Shown: positions 18,831 to 28,640 of the stretch, piece by piece | Position numbering within the stretch: the stretch's first letter is position 1 | How the letters are laid out: the number at the start of each line of letters is the position of its first letter | From: Osedax symbiont Rs1 | Lineage (GTDB): Bacteria > Pseudomonadota > Gammaproteobacteria > Pseudomonadales > Balneatricaceae | DNA length: 64,000 nucleotides | Direction: 5' to 3' | Assembly (NCBI GenBank): GCA_000416275.1 | Contig: ASZJ01000160.1 | Coordinates: forward strand, 317 to 64,316 | Position numbers and translations under genes: made by a program | Notes under the pieces: model-generated | What the model was told of the DNA's origin: nothing | Databases searched by the model: none | The model's input: the letters and a program-made list of their open reading frames with translations, nothing else

Positions 18831-19938
18831 GGTTCTTTTTTCTGCTAATTTTAGGTTTTGTTTTTTTCTCTTTGGCTATTATTAATGGCTTTTCTACATA
18901 CTTCTTCAGCACTCCCCGTACTTTCTTTAGCAGCCAGCTATTGCCTTGTCTTCCCCAAGTTAAAGCCGATGCCTTAATTTGGATGTACTGTTCTATTTCT
19001 GATAAATTGGCGGCGCGCTTACGTGCCAGTGCTGGGTTGATGCCGATTGATAAGTTTGCGTTATGCGGTGTGTAAATATCGAAGGTGTCTATTTTTATGT
19101 CGCCAAGCATTTGCGTCAGTTTAGGTGCACTAACATCGGTTGACTGTAGTGGGTTAATTAACAACAGCCGGAAGTTTTCTTTATCGGCGGCTGGGATGGT
19201 CACCGCAAAAGCGGCTGCCCAAGTTGCGCCCTGACCAATACCGGCGATAATCACCGCGTCTGATTTTTCAGTGAGTAGCTTAATGCTGGCCTGGGCTCTG
19301 GCTAAGGATATTTCAGCCAGTGTCTTTACTGCAATTGGCGGCTCTTCAGTGCTGCTGTTCGGTGTTGTCTGCGCCGCTGTATCTGGCGCATCAGTATCTT
19401 TATCTTTGGCCTTTGCAGTCTCGGTCTTTGCTTCGACAGTATCTTCCACCGCTGCTGTAGCGTCGTTAGTGCTTTCGGGGTCTTGGGTGTCCTCTTTGTA
19501 TTCGGATCTTAGCGGAATGGCAGGCAGGGTTGTCTGCGGTAAAGTGAGGACTGCAGTTTGCCATTGGTATCGAGTTAATCCGACTCTCAATGGGTTTAAA
19601 CTCACCAAAGTATCCGAGTGTAGGCGCTCGTCGGGGAAAAATAATAGGCTGCCCAGCGGCTCTTTTACATCGGCTGCCAAATAGTAGAGGTTGAATTCTT
19701 GCTCGAGTGCCGTCAGTTTAAGAACTTGGGTTAAAGAATTGCTTAAATACGCTGCAATCTCTAATTCGGTCTCTTGTTTGGTGTTGGGCATGCTGCGCGT
19801 AACAGGCTCTTCTGAATTTTCACTGTCCGCACTGTTTTCAGCATCGCTAGCTGCTTGTTCAGTTGCCTTAGCATGGCTGTCGGCGTGAGCATTGTTGAGA
19901 ATAAGGCTAAAAAAGCTAATTAGTAAGATTTTTTTCAT
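18814..19938 (-). CDS. DUF3530 family exported protein
   Basis: A 374-residue protein with a signal peptide (MKKILLISFFSLILNNAHAD), resembling the DUF3530 family, an alpha/beta-hydrolase-like group of unknown function. LGSLLFFPDERLHSD and the paired loop of the fold can be seen. The nucleophile-elbow position reads GIGQG (about 233-237), so the usual Ser is replaced by Gly and classical serine-hydrolase chemistry is unlikely. A low-complexity Ala/Thr/Asp/Glu/Lys stretch (about 145-200) splits the domain. The C-terminus is very basic (KEKKTKPKISRKKNQK). It converges with djlA. Confidence 0.7.
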   Translation of the reverse strand: MKKILLISFFSLILNNAHADSHAKATEQAASDAENSADSENSEEPVTRSMPNTKQETELEIAAYLSNSLTQVLKLTALEQEFNLYYLAADVKEPLGSLLFFPDERLHSDTLVSLNPLRVGLTRYQWQTAVLTLPQTTLPAIPLRSEYKEDTQDPESTNDATAAVEDTVEAKTETAKAKDKDTDAPDTAAQTTPNSSTEEPPIAVKTLAEISLARAQASIKLLTEKSDAVIIAGIGQGATWAAAFAVTIPAADKENFRLLLINPLQSTDVSAPKLTQMLGDIKIDTFDIYTPHNANLSIGINPALARKRAANLSEIEQYIQIKASALTWGRQGNSWLLKKVRGVLKKYVEKPLIIAKEKKTKPKISRKKNQKPGV

Positions 19939-20045
19939 AAAGAAATAGTTATCACTGAATTTTTAAAAGTCTAAGGATATTAATACGTCAGCCATTTAGA
20001 TACAATGTGGCGCAATAATTTGAATCAAAATATTAAGGTACATCC

Positions 20046-20714
20046 ATGAAAGACTTTAAAATTGCACCATCTATATTAGCTGCTGATTTCGCTAAATTGG
20101 GTGAAGAAGTAGAAAACGTGCTGGCCGCTGGTGCTGATATTGTGCACTTTGATGTGATGGATAATCACTATGTACCTAATCTTACGATCGGCCCTATGGT
20201 GTGCAGTGCGTTAAGAAAGCATGGAATTACCGCACCGATTGATGTGCACTTAATGGTTAAACCTGTCGACAGCATGATCGCACAATTTATCGATGCGGGA
20301 GCCAGTTATATTACTTTCCACCCTGAAGCGTCAGAGCATATCGATCGCTCGCTGCAAATGATTAGAGATGCGGGATGCAAGGCCGGTTTAGTGTTTAATC
20401 CAGCGACATCTCTACACTATCTCGATCATGTATTAGATAAGTTAGATATGATTTTATTAATGTCGGTTAACCCAGGCTTTGGCGGGCAAAAATTTATCCC
20501 CGCTACGCTGACTAAATTGGCGCAAGTGCGCAAGTTGATTGATCACTCTAAACTAGATATTCGACTGGAAGTAGACGGCGGCGTCACGGTTGAGAATATC
20601 GCGGCAGTGGCCGCGGCTGGTGCCGATACTTTTGTGGCAGGTTCGGCCATTTTTAATACGCCTGATTATGAAAAAACTATCTGTCAAATGCGCAAAAATT
20701 TGGCATCACTATAG
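20046..20714 (+). CDS. rpe: Ribulose-phosphate 3-epimerase
   Basis: Rpe interconverts ribulose-5-phosphate and xylulose-5-phosphate in the pentose phosphate pathway. The 222-residue TIM barrel has [35 protein letters not shown] with metal ligands, [22 protein letters not shown] and [13 protein letters not shown] ribosome site AAGG lies about 7 bases upstream. The gph/trpE genes usual downstream in pseudomonads are absent; a peptidase follows. Confidence 0.97.
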   Translation: MKDFKIAPSILAADFAKLGEEVENVLAAGADIVHFDVMDNHYVPNLTIGPMVCSALRKHGITAPIDVHLMVKPVDSMIAQFIDAGASYITFHPEASEHIDRSLQMIRDAGCKAGLVFNPATSLHYLDHVLDKLDMILLMSVNPGFGGQKFIPATLTKLAQVRKLIDHSKLDIRLEVDGGVTVENIAAVAAAGADTFVAGSAIFNTPDYEKTICQMRKNLASL

Positions 20715-20872
20715 TTAATTAAACTAGTTAAAGGCTCCAGCCACTAATCTTGTCGGTGAATTTGCAAATGTCGAACTTTTTAAATGTTGTGCAATCTATG
20801 ACTCTCCAAGCTAGTGGGGCTCTAGAGGCACTGTTTAGTCAACGCATGATAACGGGAGTGATATAAAGTTAG

Positions 20873-22213
20873 ATGTTGAATTTTATAAAATCTAAGTTAG
20901 CGATTTTAAAACAATTTATGGGTAACTTACCTAAATTGCACTTGGCTATAATAAGCGGCTTGTTTATCATTTGTCTGCTGCTTTTGATGGTGCCGTTTTT
21001 GTTTAATAGTGCCACTAAGCAAGAAATCACCATGCCCGAATTGTTTGATCCCGCGCCAACTAGCGATAGCAGTGCACAGGCAGAATTAGATAACTATGCG
21101 GCAAGTGCGGTTGATGTGCCTGATTATGAATGGGTGGTTTCTGAAGGGGATACCTTAGGAAAAGTGTTTTCAATGTTTAATTTGTCATCGACAATGACAA
21201 AAATTTTGGAAGCTGATAAAAACGTACTCTCTTTAGATATTATTAATACTGGTGACACCTATCGGTTCTGGTTAAGCGGTAATGATGATAAATTTGACGC
21301 TAAAGGTATCGTGCTTAACCGTATGGAGCAAGTGCTTGGGATTGAACATCAAGTGGTGTTTGAGCGTAAAGGTGCTGGCTTTGAGTACAAAGAAACTATT
21401 AAAGAGGGAACTTGGAGGCAAGCTCGGATAGCGGGGGTGGTTAAAAGCGGCAGTAACTTTTATAATTCCGCTGTTGCTCTAGGACTGCCACGCAATGATG
21501 TTGCGGTGATTGGTCGCCTGTTAAAATCTAGATTTAATTTTGCGCGCAGTACTGCAGCAGGAGATAAATTTCAAATCATTCTCTCTAGCCAATATGTCGG
21601 CGATACTTTTACCGGTAATACTAAAATTGAAGGGGTTAGGTTTTTCAATCGCAAGCGTGTTTACTCGGCATTTTCCTACCAAGGTAATTATTTTGACGGT
21701 AAGGGTGAGGGGCTAGAACGGGCTTTTTCTCGCTACCCTCTTAAAACCGCTTATCGCATATCGTCAAATTTCAATCCGCGTAGAAGGCATCCAATTACCA
21801 GATTGATCAGGCCGCACAATGGTACTGATTTTGCAGTGCGAACTGGTACTCCCGTTTATGCACCTGGGGACGGGGTAGTAAAAAGAGTGGTGCGACATAA
21901 ATATGCAGGCCTGTATGTTGAAATCCAGCACAGTTACAAATACCGTACTCGCTATCTACATTTAAGTAAGTCATTAGTGAGAAAGGGTCAGCGGGTAAAG
22001 CGCGGCCAAAAAATTGCCTTAAGTGGCAATACCGGTGCCTCGACCGGTGCTCACTTGCACTATGAATTTCATATTAATAAAAAACCGATCAATGCCATGG
22101 GGAATAAAGTACCAATCGCTATCGGTGTTGACCGTAAATCTATGGCCGCTTATAAGAAAAAAGTATCCAGTTTGATAAAAGCGATGGAAAATGCAAGCTT
22201 AAGCAGTACCTGA
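20873..22213 (+). CDS. M23-family murein DD-endopeptidase (MepM-like)
   Basis: A membrane-anchored zinc peptidase of the LytM/M23 family, likely cutting peptidoglycan cross-links. A signal-anchor occupies residues 23-45 (LAIISGLFIICLLLLMVPFLF). An OapA/LysM-like domain follows (YEWVVSEGDTLGKVFSMFNL). The catalytic domain has HNGTDFAVRTGTPVYAPGDG (His315, Asp319) and GAHLHYEF (His394/His396). The last codons run into a repeat element: the TGA stop is part of the element's terminal sequence ACCTGAAGTGACTTC, so the natural C-terminus may have been altered by a few residues. Confidence 0.9.
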   Translation: MLNFIKSKLAILKQFMGNLPKLHLAIISGLFIICLLLLMVPFLFNSATKQEITMPELFDPAPTSDSSAQAELDNYAASAVDVPDYEWVVSEGDTLGKVFSMFNLSSTMTKILEADKNVLSLDIINTGDTYRFWLSGNDDKFDAKGIVLNRMEQVLGIEHQVVFERKGAGFEYKETIKEGTWRQARIAGVVKSGSNFYNSAVALGLPRNDVAVIGRLLKSRFNFARSTAAGDKFQIILSSQYVGDTFTGNTKIEGVRFFNRKRVYSAFSYQGNYFDGKGEGLERAFSRYPLKTAYRISSNFNPRRRHPITRLIRPHNGTDFAVRTGTPVYAPGDGVVKRVVRHKYAGLYVEIQHSYKYRTRYLHLSKSLVRKGQRVKRGQKIALSGNTGASTGAHLHYEFHINKKPINAMGNKVPIAIGVDRKSMAAYKKKVSSLIKAMENASLSST

Positions 22214-22415
22214 AGTGACTTCACTGCACCACGTAGCGCAAGCTCTTGATTCTACAGCGGTTAGAAAAATGGCCGCTGAAGCTACGGGTTTTATGCACGG
22301 ATGCATTTATTTAGCGAGTGCAGGACGCATATGAGCGTGCAGCTAAGATTTTTCAATTCCACCGTACAACCAATATCTTACACTCTGTATTCGCTTTGAA
22401 GTCACGGATTCAGGT
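22208..22415 (+). repeat. R1 element, long variant, plus orientation
   Basis: One of nine copies of an inverted-repeat element in the window. The left end resembles CCTGAATCAGTGACTTCACTGCACC and the right end is CTTTGAAGTCACGGATTCAGGT. This copy lacks four bases at the left tip and carries an extra block of about 45 bases (22292-22340, rich in GCA/TGC) that other copies lack apart from 22697-22837. The M23 peptidase stop codon lies in its first bases. Confidence 0.75.
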
Positions 22416-22696
22416 AGTAATAATATAGATGAGGCTAATCGCGGTTAGTGTGTGTTTTGCATACGAAAAAATAGCGACGCTAATATGACTTTAGCAAAAC
22501 TGGCAATCTAAGTGCTTGATGGCGGTAAATACTAGTGAAATTAAGGTATATTGTGTTTATTCAGGCTTAGTTGGGGATTAATTTTCGGTTGCATTATTTT
22601 GCTCAACAGGGCGCTATAAAGCTCTGTCTATGCATGGAAATCATTAAAATTTAGCAATAAATATCAGGATAACTACTGCACGATATTGAAAAACAT

Positions 22697-22837
22697 TAAC
22701 TGCAAGCTCAGATGCGTCCTGCATTAGCAAAATAAATGCATCCCTAGATAAAACTGCTAGGTTCAGTAGGTGTTTTTTAATCGCTGTAGAATCAAAATTT
22801 TGCGCGACGTGGCGTAGTGAAAGCCACTGATTCAGGT
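22697..22837 (-). repeat. R1 element, long variant, inverted
   Basis: A copy of the same element in reverse orientation. The shared extra block is recognisable (GATGCGTCCTGCA, then AAATAAATGCATCC), followed by TAATCGCTGTAGAATCAA and the end GCCACTGATTCAGGT. The distal end is degraded. Together with 22208-22415 it makes an inverted pair about 280 bases apart in the spacer between the M23 peptidase and the DUF2333 gene. The intervening 22416-22696 shows nothing else recognisable. Confidence 0.65.
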
Positions 22838-22932
22838 ATTAGTGTGGGGCGAGTGCTTAGTTTTTCTATTGGCAAGCGATAGTTACTTGCAAGGCGTAAT
22901 GCACTGATTTTTTAATAAAAAAGGAAACAATT

Positions 22933-23976
22933 TTGAATTTTATACAACGACTGTGGTTAGGTACATGGGATAGCTTAGTTAATTTTTTTAAATTGACTAA
23001 GTTTTTGAAAGTAATAGTGTTGTTGATAATCGGCTATGTGCTGATATCGACAGGGTTAGCTGTTTATTGGAGCAATACCCCGCAGCGCTTAGATTTTTCA
23101 GCCACAGCTACTACAGCTCCAGCCGCCAGTGAAACGGCAATCACCGGGGTGGCGACAGTCGATGCTCTAATCTATATTACTGAAACTTTGTTAAACAAGC
23201 CCGGCGGCTATCTTAGCAATGATAAAACGCTACCTGGAGTGTGGATGGACAATATGCCGCGCTGGGAATTTGGGGTGTTAGTTCAAACCCGAGATATGGC
23301 TAGGGCTATGCGTAAAGATTTTAGCCGCTCACAATCCCAATCTACCGAAGATGTAGATTTAGCGGAAGCGGAGCCTCGTCTACACTTTAATAGTGATAGC
23401 TGGCTGTTTCCCTCGTCGGAAGGTGAGTATAGTAAAGCGGTTGAATATTTGAAAAGCTATCGTCAGCGCCTGGCAGATTCCAGCATCCAAGACGCGCAAT
23501 TTTATGCCCGTGCTGACAATCTTAATGCCTGGCTCTCTGATGTCAGTACTCGATTGGGCAGTCTGTCGCAAAAGCTCAGTGCTAGTGTCGGCCAACGTCG
23601 GATTAATACTGATTTAGCCGGTGATGCTGAGGCCTCACAATCGACTAGTAGTAGTAAAGAATTAGAAGTTAAAACGCCGTGGAGTAAAGTGGATGATGTC
23701 TTCTACGAAGCCCGGGGTTCAGCTTGGGCACTAGTGCATCTATTAAAAGCGATTGACCAAGATTTTGCCAGCGTATTAGAAAAGAAAAATGCGCGAATTA
23801 GTCTGCTGCAGATTATTCGCGAGTTAGAGGCCACTCAGGAGTTTGTCTGGAGTCCATTTGTTTTAAATGGCTCTGAATTTGGCCTCTGGGCTAACCATTC
23901 ACTGGTAATGTCTTCTTATATTACCCGGGCAAATGCGGCGATTATTGACTTGAGAGCACTGCTTTCTCAAGGCTGA
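22933..23976 (+). CDS. DUF2333 family membrane protein
   Basis: A 347-residue protein of the DUF2333 family, function unknown. The TTG start is supported by AAGGAAA seven bases upstream and by the family-like N-terminus MNFIQRLWLGTWDSLVNFF. One transmembrane helix (VIVLLIIGYVLISTGLAVYW) is followed by a large periplasmic domain with PGGYLSNDKTLPGVWMDNMP, WEFGVLVQTRDM, an acid-rich region and a C-terminal helical part (LLKAIDQDFASVLEKKNA). Conserved in pseudomonads. Confidence 0.8.
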   Translation: MNFIQRLWLGTWDSLVNFFKLTKFLKVIVLLIIGYVLISTGLAVYWSNTPQRLDFSATATTAPAASETAITGVATVDALIYITETLLNKPGGYLSNDKTLPGVWMDNMPRWEFGVLVQTRDMARAMRKDFSRSQSQSTEDVDLAEAEPRLHFNSDSWLFPSSEGEYSKAVEYLKSYRQRLADSSIQDAQFYARADNLNAWLSDVSTRLGSLSQKLSASVGQRRINTDLAGDAEASQSTSSSKELEVKTPWSKVDDVFYEARGSAWALVHLLKAIDQDFASVLEKKNARISLLQIIRELEATQEFVWSPFVLNGSEFGLWANHSLVMSSYITRANAAIIDLRALLSQG

Positions 23977-24098
23977 TTTTGCAAGTAGCAGTCTGCTTTG
24001 GCAAATAAGCGCTTAGTTGAACAGCTAGTGAGTCGGATACAGCTGACGATTTATAAATTATAAAATAGCCTGAGATGGCATAAAGAAGAGAGTTTAAG

Positions 24099-24725
24099 AT
24101 GAGCGTACATGAAATTAAGCACCCTTTAATTCAACACAAGATTGGCTTAATGCGTTCAGCCAATATAAGTACCAGAAGCTTTAGACAGTTAGCGGGTGAG
24201 GTAGGTTGTCTGTTGACCTATGAGGCTACTAAAGACTTAGAGCTGGAAGAGTATCAGTTAGAGGGATGGTGTGGAACTATCACTGCTGAGCGTATTAAAG
24301 GTAAAAAAATTACCGCAGTACCAATCCTTAGAGCCGGTTTAGGGATGCTGGATGGGGTGTTAGAATTAGTGCCGAGCGCTAAAATTTCTGTGGTAGGTTT
24401 GTATCGCGATGAAGAAACTTTAGAGCCAGTTCCCTATTTTGAAAAATTGGCCCATGATATTGACGAGCGACTCGCGCTGATTGTCGATCCAATGCTCGCC
24501 ACTGGCGGCTCGATGATCGCAACGATTGATATGCTGAAAAAAGCGGGCTGTAAAAGCATCCGTGCGCTAGTCTTAGTCGCCGCCCCTGAGGGGATTGCCA
24601 AAGTGCAAGAAGCTCATCCGGATGTCGATTTATTCACTGCGGCTATCGATAGTCATTTAAATGAGCAAGGCTACATCATTCCCGGTCTCGGTGACGCAGG
24701 GGATAAAATCTTCGGCACTAAGTAA
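24099..24725 (+). CDS. upp: Uracil phosphoribosyltransferase
   Basis: Upp salvages uracil to UMP with PRPP. The 208-residue protein has [30 protein letters not shown], the PRPP loop [13 protein letters not shown] and the uracil-binding [16 protein letters not shown] at the C-terminus. A strong ribosome site (AAGAAGAGAG) precedes the start. No permease or regulator is adjacent. Confidence 0.97.
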   Translation: MSVHEIKHPLIQHKIGLMRSANISTRSFRQLAGEVGCLLTYEATKDLELEEYQLEGWCGTITAERIKGKKITAVPILRAGLGMLDGVLELVPSAKISVVGLYRDEETLEPVPYFEKLAHDIDERLALIVDPMLATGGSMIATIDMLKKAGCKSIRALVLVAAPEGIAKVQEAHPDVDLFTAAIDSHLNEQGYIIPGLGDAGDKIFGTK

Positions 24726-24781
24726 AGATGGTTAGTCTCTAGGCTAGTTCTCATTCAGAAACGCGGTCGTAGCGAGGAAGA

Positions 24782-24843
24782 TCCGCAGTAGACTCAGTTT
24801 CTAGATGGGAGCTAAATAGCAGCATTTGAAGTCACGGATTCAG
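24782..24843. repeat. Repeat fragments in upp-E2 spacer
   Basis: Two pieces are recognisable. CAGTTTCTAGATGGGAGCTAA matches closely at 63624-63643 and more loosely at 46830-46846. TTTGAAGTCACGGATTCAG (24825-24843) is the right tip of the R1 element. The spacer is thus a small graveyard of repeat ends. Confidence 0.5.
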
Positions 24844-24954
24844 AATGAAGCCATGGCTTGCATAATCAAGTGCTCAACATAGAGCACGCTAATCTTAGTC
24901 ACTGAATCGATCAGTCAGAGACCTCAGTCACTTATCTATAAATGCCAGCAGCGG

Positions 24955-26196
24955 CTAAGCCGATTGTTGCTCTGCGCTATTTAGCCCCCAATTTTCAATT
25001 GTCGCCACGAACTTAGTTAAAAAGGCATTGGTTTGATAGGCATCAAGAGCGCGGTGATCGATCGATAGAGAAACATAGCACATTGGTTTTATGAGGATGC
25101 TATCCTCTCCATTAAGCGTGACTACCGTGACTCTTTTCTCTAACTTGCCGACCCCTAATATCGCTACTTGCGGCTGGTTAATGATAATTGGAGTCGCCAG
25201 TAAGCTACCGCTGACGCCGTAGTTAGAGATGCTAAATGTGCCATTTTTTAGCACTTGGCTAGAGAGCTTTCTAGTTCTGGCTTGTTCGGTTTGCTCGGTC
25301 AGCTTGGCGGCTATTTCGAATAAGCTTTTATCGGCAACGTTCTCAATCACCGGTACCACTAAACCACAATCCTCTAGCGCAGTGCCTACCCCAATATTAA
25401 TTTGCTCGAATATTTCTAAGCCATCGGTGTGAAACTGACTGTTAATTTGTGGTACTTGCTTAATCGCAATGGCGCTGGCCGCTATAAAGTAAGCGGTATA
25501 GGTTAAGTTAATACCGGCATCAAAATAGCCGAGCTTTCTGATTGCCCGGTGATCGATAATTGCACTCATATCCATTTCAAATACGCTGGTCACATGTGGA
25601 GAGGTCTGCAGTAAGCTGTCGACCATGTGCTTGGCAATACTGCGCCGCATTGGGGTGTGGGGTATAAAACTAGAGTTGTTGGCTCGCACCGGGCTAAGTG
25701 TATTAACAGGTTGATGTTGAGCTGGCGACAGTGGAGTTTGCTCAGCACTGTGCAGTTTATTAATGTGCAATTGCAGGTCTTTTTTACTGATTCTGCCATC
25801 TTCGCCAGTGCCTTGGATGCTGGCGGGGTTAATGGCGTGTTGATTGAGCAGCTTTTTAACCGCGGGGCCCAGCAAGTGCTTTTTAGATTGACTGGCGGGT
25901 GGCAGGACGCTCATCTCTATGTTGAGCGGTTGCTTAGGGAGTGTTTGATCAGCCGCGGTACTCAAGGTGGCCAGCAGCGCTCCGGCAATGACTTTATCGC
26001 CTAACTCGGCGGTAATTGAATGGAGGATGCCGTCAGCGGTGGCGGTGACTTCTATGGCAACTTTGTCGGTTTCCAGCTCTATAATAGCTTGGTTTTTGGC
26101 GACTGGTGCGCCGATCTCGACCAGCCATTGGCTGACAATTGCCTCAGTGCCTTCAAGTTGCTCTGCTTCTAGTATTACATCGATAGTATTTTGCAT
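24955..26196 (-). CDS. 2-oxoacid dehydrogenase E2 (dihydrolipoyl acyltransferase)
   Basis: E2 core of a 2-oxoacid dehydrogenase complex, transferring the acyl group from lipoamide to CoA. An N-terminal lipoyl domain has the lipoylated Lys in IELETDKVAIEVTA; a peripheral-subunit-binding domain reads GPAVKKLLNQHAINPASIQGTGEDGRI. The acyltransferase domain holds TPMRRSIAKHMVDSLLQTSPHVTSVFEMD and the catalytic His in SLSIDHRALDAY, where DHRxxDG has become DHRALDA. It follows the fused E1 gene by 76 bases. No E3 gene is in the window. The substrate may be branched-chain 2-oxoacids, acetoin or pyruvate; sequence reading alone does not decide. Confidence 0.9.
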   Translation of the reverse strand: MQNTIDVILEAEQLEGTEAIVSQWLVEIGAPVAKNQAIIELETDKVAIEVTATADGILHSITAELGDKVIAGALLATLSTAADQTLPKQPLNIEMSVLPPASQSKKHLLGPAVKKLLNQHAINPASIQGTGEDGRISKKDLQLHINKLHSAEQTPLSPAQHQPVNTLSPVRANNSSFIPHTPMRRSIAKHMVDSLLQTSPHVTSVFEMDMSAIIDHRAIRKLGYFDAGINLTYTAYFIAASAIAIKQVPQINSQFHTDGLEIFEQINIGVGTALEDCGLVVPVIENVADKSLFEIAAKLTEQTEQARTRKLSSQVLKNGTFSISNYGVSGSLLATPIIINQPQVAILGVGKLEKRVTVVTLNGEDSILIKPMCYVSLSIDHRALDAYQTNAFLTKFVATIENWGLNSAEQQSA

Positions 26197-26272
26197 CTAT
26201 TTACCTTTACAGCAGTGAAGGATACGACCTGTGGCAACTGTGCTTTATTTTTATTGGCTGAACTCTGCTGTA

Positions 26273-28342
26273 TTAGAGCGCAATTAGGTCGATGATTTGA
26301 GCGGTTATTTTTTCCACGCTCGGCAGTGCTCGCTCCAATAGATGGATGTTGTGGGCGCTGGGGATATCGGGTGAGGCCAAGCGTTTAATCGGCGCGTCTA
26401 GCTCGAAAAATAGCATCTCAGTTAAACAGGCTGCTATTTCAGCGCCAAAGCCCGCGGTTTTGTTATCCTCGTGTACGATCAGGCATTTTCCCGTTTTGCT
26501 AACCGATGCAAATACCGCCTGCTGATCCCAAGGTAATAGGGTGCGCAAGTCTAGTAATTCAACATCCTCTGGGAATTTCTGAGCGGCTATCTCGCAGCGC
26601 TCAACCATCGCTCCCCAGCTAATGATGGTGAGCTTATCCCCCTGGGTGAGGGTCTTGGCTACGCCAAATTCAATGACGAAATCATCACCGGGATAAGGTC
26701 TTCTCGACCAGGGGTTGTCGAGCAGCGCCCGGTGTTCAAAAAAGATAGTTGGATTGTTGTCACGCAGCGCGAATCGCAACAGGCCGACCGCATCTTCGGC
26801 GTTAGATGGCATCGCCACTTGCCAGCCGACTTTATGAATCCACTCAACCTCATCACTCATTGAATGCCAAGGGTCACCTCTTTTGGCAAAGCCACCGGGC
26901 ATTCTCACCACCATCGGGGCGGCAAATTGGTTGTTGGTGCGCCAGCGCATAATCCCAGTATCTGATAGCTGCTCGGCCGCTGGCTCCGCATACTTCCTAA
27001 ATTGTATTTCTGGCACCGGCATTAACCCTGCGAGCGCTAGACCAATAGAGCGACCGATAATTCCCTCTTCAGAGAGGCTGGTATCAAACACCCGCCGCTG
27101 GCCATACTTGCTGTGCAAGTCTAACGTCGCTCCATGGACGCCGCCTTTAGCACCGACATCTTCACCAAACAGCATAATTTTCGGATTGCTTTTAAGCTCA
27201 TAGTCCAACGTTTTGCGGATCGCGGTCAGCATGTTTTGCCGGGGTCCATGAGGTTGTGCAGTGAATTTAGCCGCTGGAAATTGATGGTGATCAGCGTGCA
27301 GCCCGCCGCGCAGTTGCGGACGATGCTGATCGGCGAATACAAAGTCGGTGAGGGTATCGGGATTGGGCTCAGCGCGTAGTTTTGCTTGGGCAACTGCCTG
27401 TTGTACATCGACAGTGGCTTGAGCTGCTAGTGCGCTCCACTGTTGTGCATCGATTATTTGATGCTCTTGCAAAAAATCTTTTAGCTTGGGCAGGGGGTCA
27501 TTACTTTTATCTTTAGCGATTAGCTCCGCAGGTTTGTAAGTTTGCGTGTCCTGGAAAGTATGACCGCATAAACGCGGAACTTTTAAACGTAACAGGCAGC
27601 AACCTTTGCCGCTGCGTACATGTGCAACGGCTTGGGCGATTAATTGCGGGGTGCTGCTGGGGTCGGTTCCATCGCCATCGACAATCAATAAATTTTTATA
27701 ATTGCTCAAGTTCGCCACTTGATCGCCACCGGGAGTTTGCACTGTCTGAGGGACGGAAATTCCGTAACCATTGTCTTCAATATAGAACAAGTGTGGGAAA
27801 TTATTGGTGGTACTAATATTTAATGCCGCCCAAAATCCGCTGGTGGACATCGATGAATCACCGCCCATAGAAAGGCCGATAGCGCCTTGATAATTGCTAT
27901 CACGCAACTCATCTCGATGATAGACAATTGCCTGGGCCCACCCTGCAATTGGGCTGTACTGTGCACCGACCCCACCGCACATCGGGAATAGCATCGCCCC
28001 TTGGTTACCCAAGTTGGGATAGTTGCACACCACGCCGATATCACGGCCATCGCTATAGCTGCCGGATTTTGCCATGGGTGCTGCCACAGCTTCTTCTAAA
28101 TCTAAGCCGAGAGATAGCACAAATGGACGCGAGCGGTAGTAGCCGGTGGCGGCATCTTTAGGGTGGTTCATCATGAGCCCTAAGATGATTTGCGCGAAGT
28201 CATGTCCCCTTGAAGAAAATTGATTAAAGACCAATTTTTCTGGAACTAGCTGGTTTTCTTCAATGCTGTCTATCGCACGTGAAAGTAGTAATAGCTCGCT
28301 GACTTTTGGCCAGTCGATAGTGTTTAAATAATCAAAATTCAT
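26273..28342 (-). CDS. 2-oxoacid dehydrogenase E1, fused alpha and beta subunits
   Basis: Thiamine-diphosphate-dependent E1 that decarboxylates a 2-oxoacid and acylates E2 lipoamide. The start is placed at MNFDYLNTIDWPKVSE; the upstream in-frame extension of 77 residues is Asn/Ile-rich and not family-like. The alpha half has GYYRSRP, GGDSSMSTSGFWAALNISTTN (ThDP-Mg motif) and FYIEDNGYGISVP. The beta half begins around residue 390 with MLTAIRKTLDYEL and has FGEDVGAKGGVHGAT and DTSLSEEGIIGRSIG. At 689 residues, the two subunits are one chain. A Lrp-type gene diverges 298 bases upstream. Confidence 0.9.
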   Translation of the reverse strand: MNFDYLNTIDWPKVSELLLLSRAIDSIEENQLVPEKLVFNQFSSRGHDFAQIILGLMMNHPKDAATGYYRSRPFVLSLGLDLEEAVAAPMAKSGSYSDGRDIGVVCNYPNLGNQGAMLFPMCGGVGAQYSPIAGWAQAIVYHRDELRDSNYQGAIGLSMGGDSSMSTSGFWAALNISTTNNFPHLFYIEDNGYGISVPQTVQTPGGDQVANLSNYKNLLIVDGDGTDPSSTPQLIAQAVAHVRSGKGCCLLRLKVPRLCGHTFQDTQTYKPAELIAKDKSNDPLPKLKDFLQEHQIIDAQQWSALAAQATVDVQQAVAQAKLRAEPNPDTLTDFVFADQHRPQLRGGLHADHHQFPAAKFTAQPHGPRQNMLTAIRKTLDYELKSNPKIMLFGEDVGAKGGVHGATLDLHSKYGQRRVFDTSLSEEGIIGRSIGLALAGLMPVPEIQFRKYAEPAAEQLSDTGIMRWRTNNQFAAPMVVRMPGGFAKRGDPWHSMSDEVEWIHKVGWQVAMPSNAEDAVGLLRFALRDNNPTIFFEHRALLDNPWSRRPYPGDDFVIEFGVAKTLTQGDKLTIISWGAMVERCEIAAQKFPEDVELLDLRTLLPWDQQAVFASVSKTGKCLIVHEDNKTAGFGAEIAACLTEMLFFELDAPIKRLASPDIPSAHNIHLLERALPSVEKITAQIIDLIAL

Positions 28343-28640
28343 AGATAGCCTAATTATTATAATAGTACTGAATTGAGAATGCCGTGTTGATTTGGCTTCA
28401 CCCAGTGGCTTGACGTTGCTAAGCACAACCTTGTAGGAGGTCTTAAGCTGCGAATCGCTCCTTAAATAATACAAAAAAAGACTTGAAATTATCTTGCTAT
28501 TTGCTAGGTTAATATTATAAAAAATGAAATTAAAGTTTATAAAATGAGCAGTTATTGAACTTAAATTGCACATAATAAGTTTAATGAGCAGTAATCTAAC
28601 AGTGTTTTCGTTTATTGCTTGATACTTGGCTAGGATTTAT

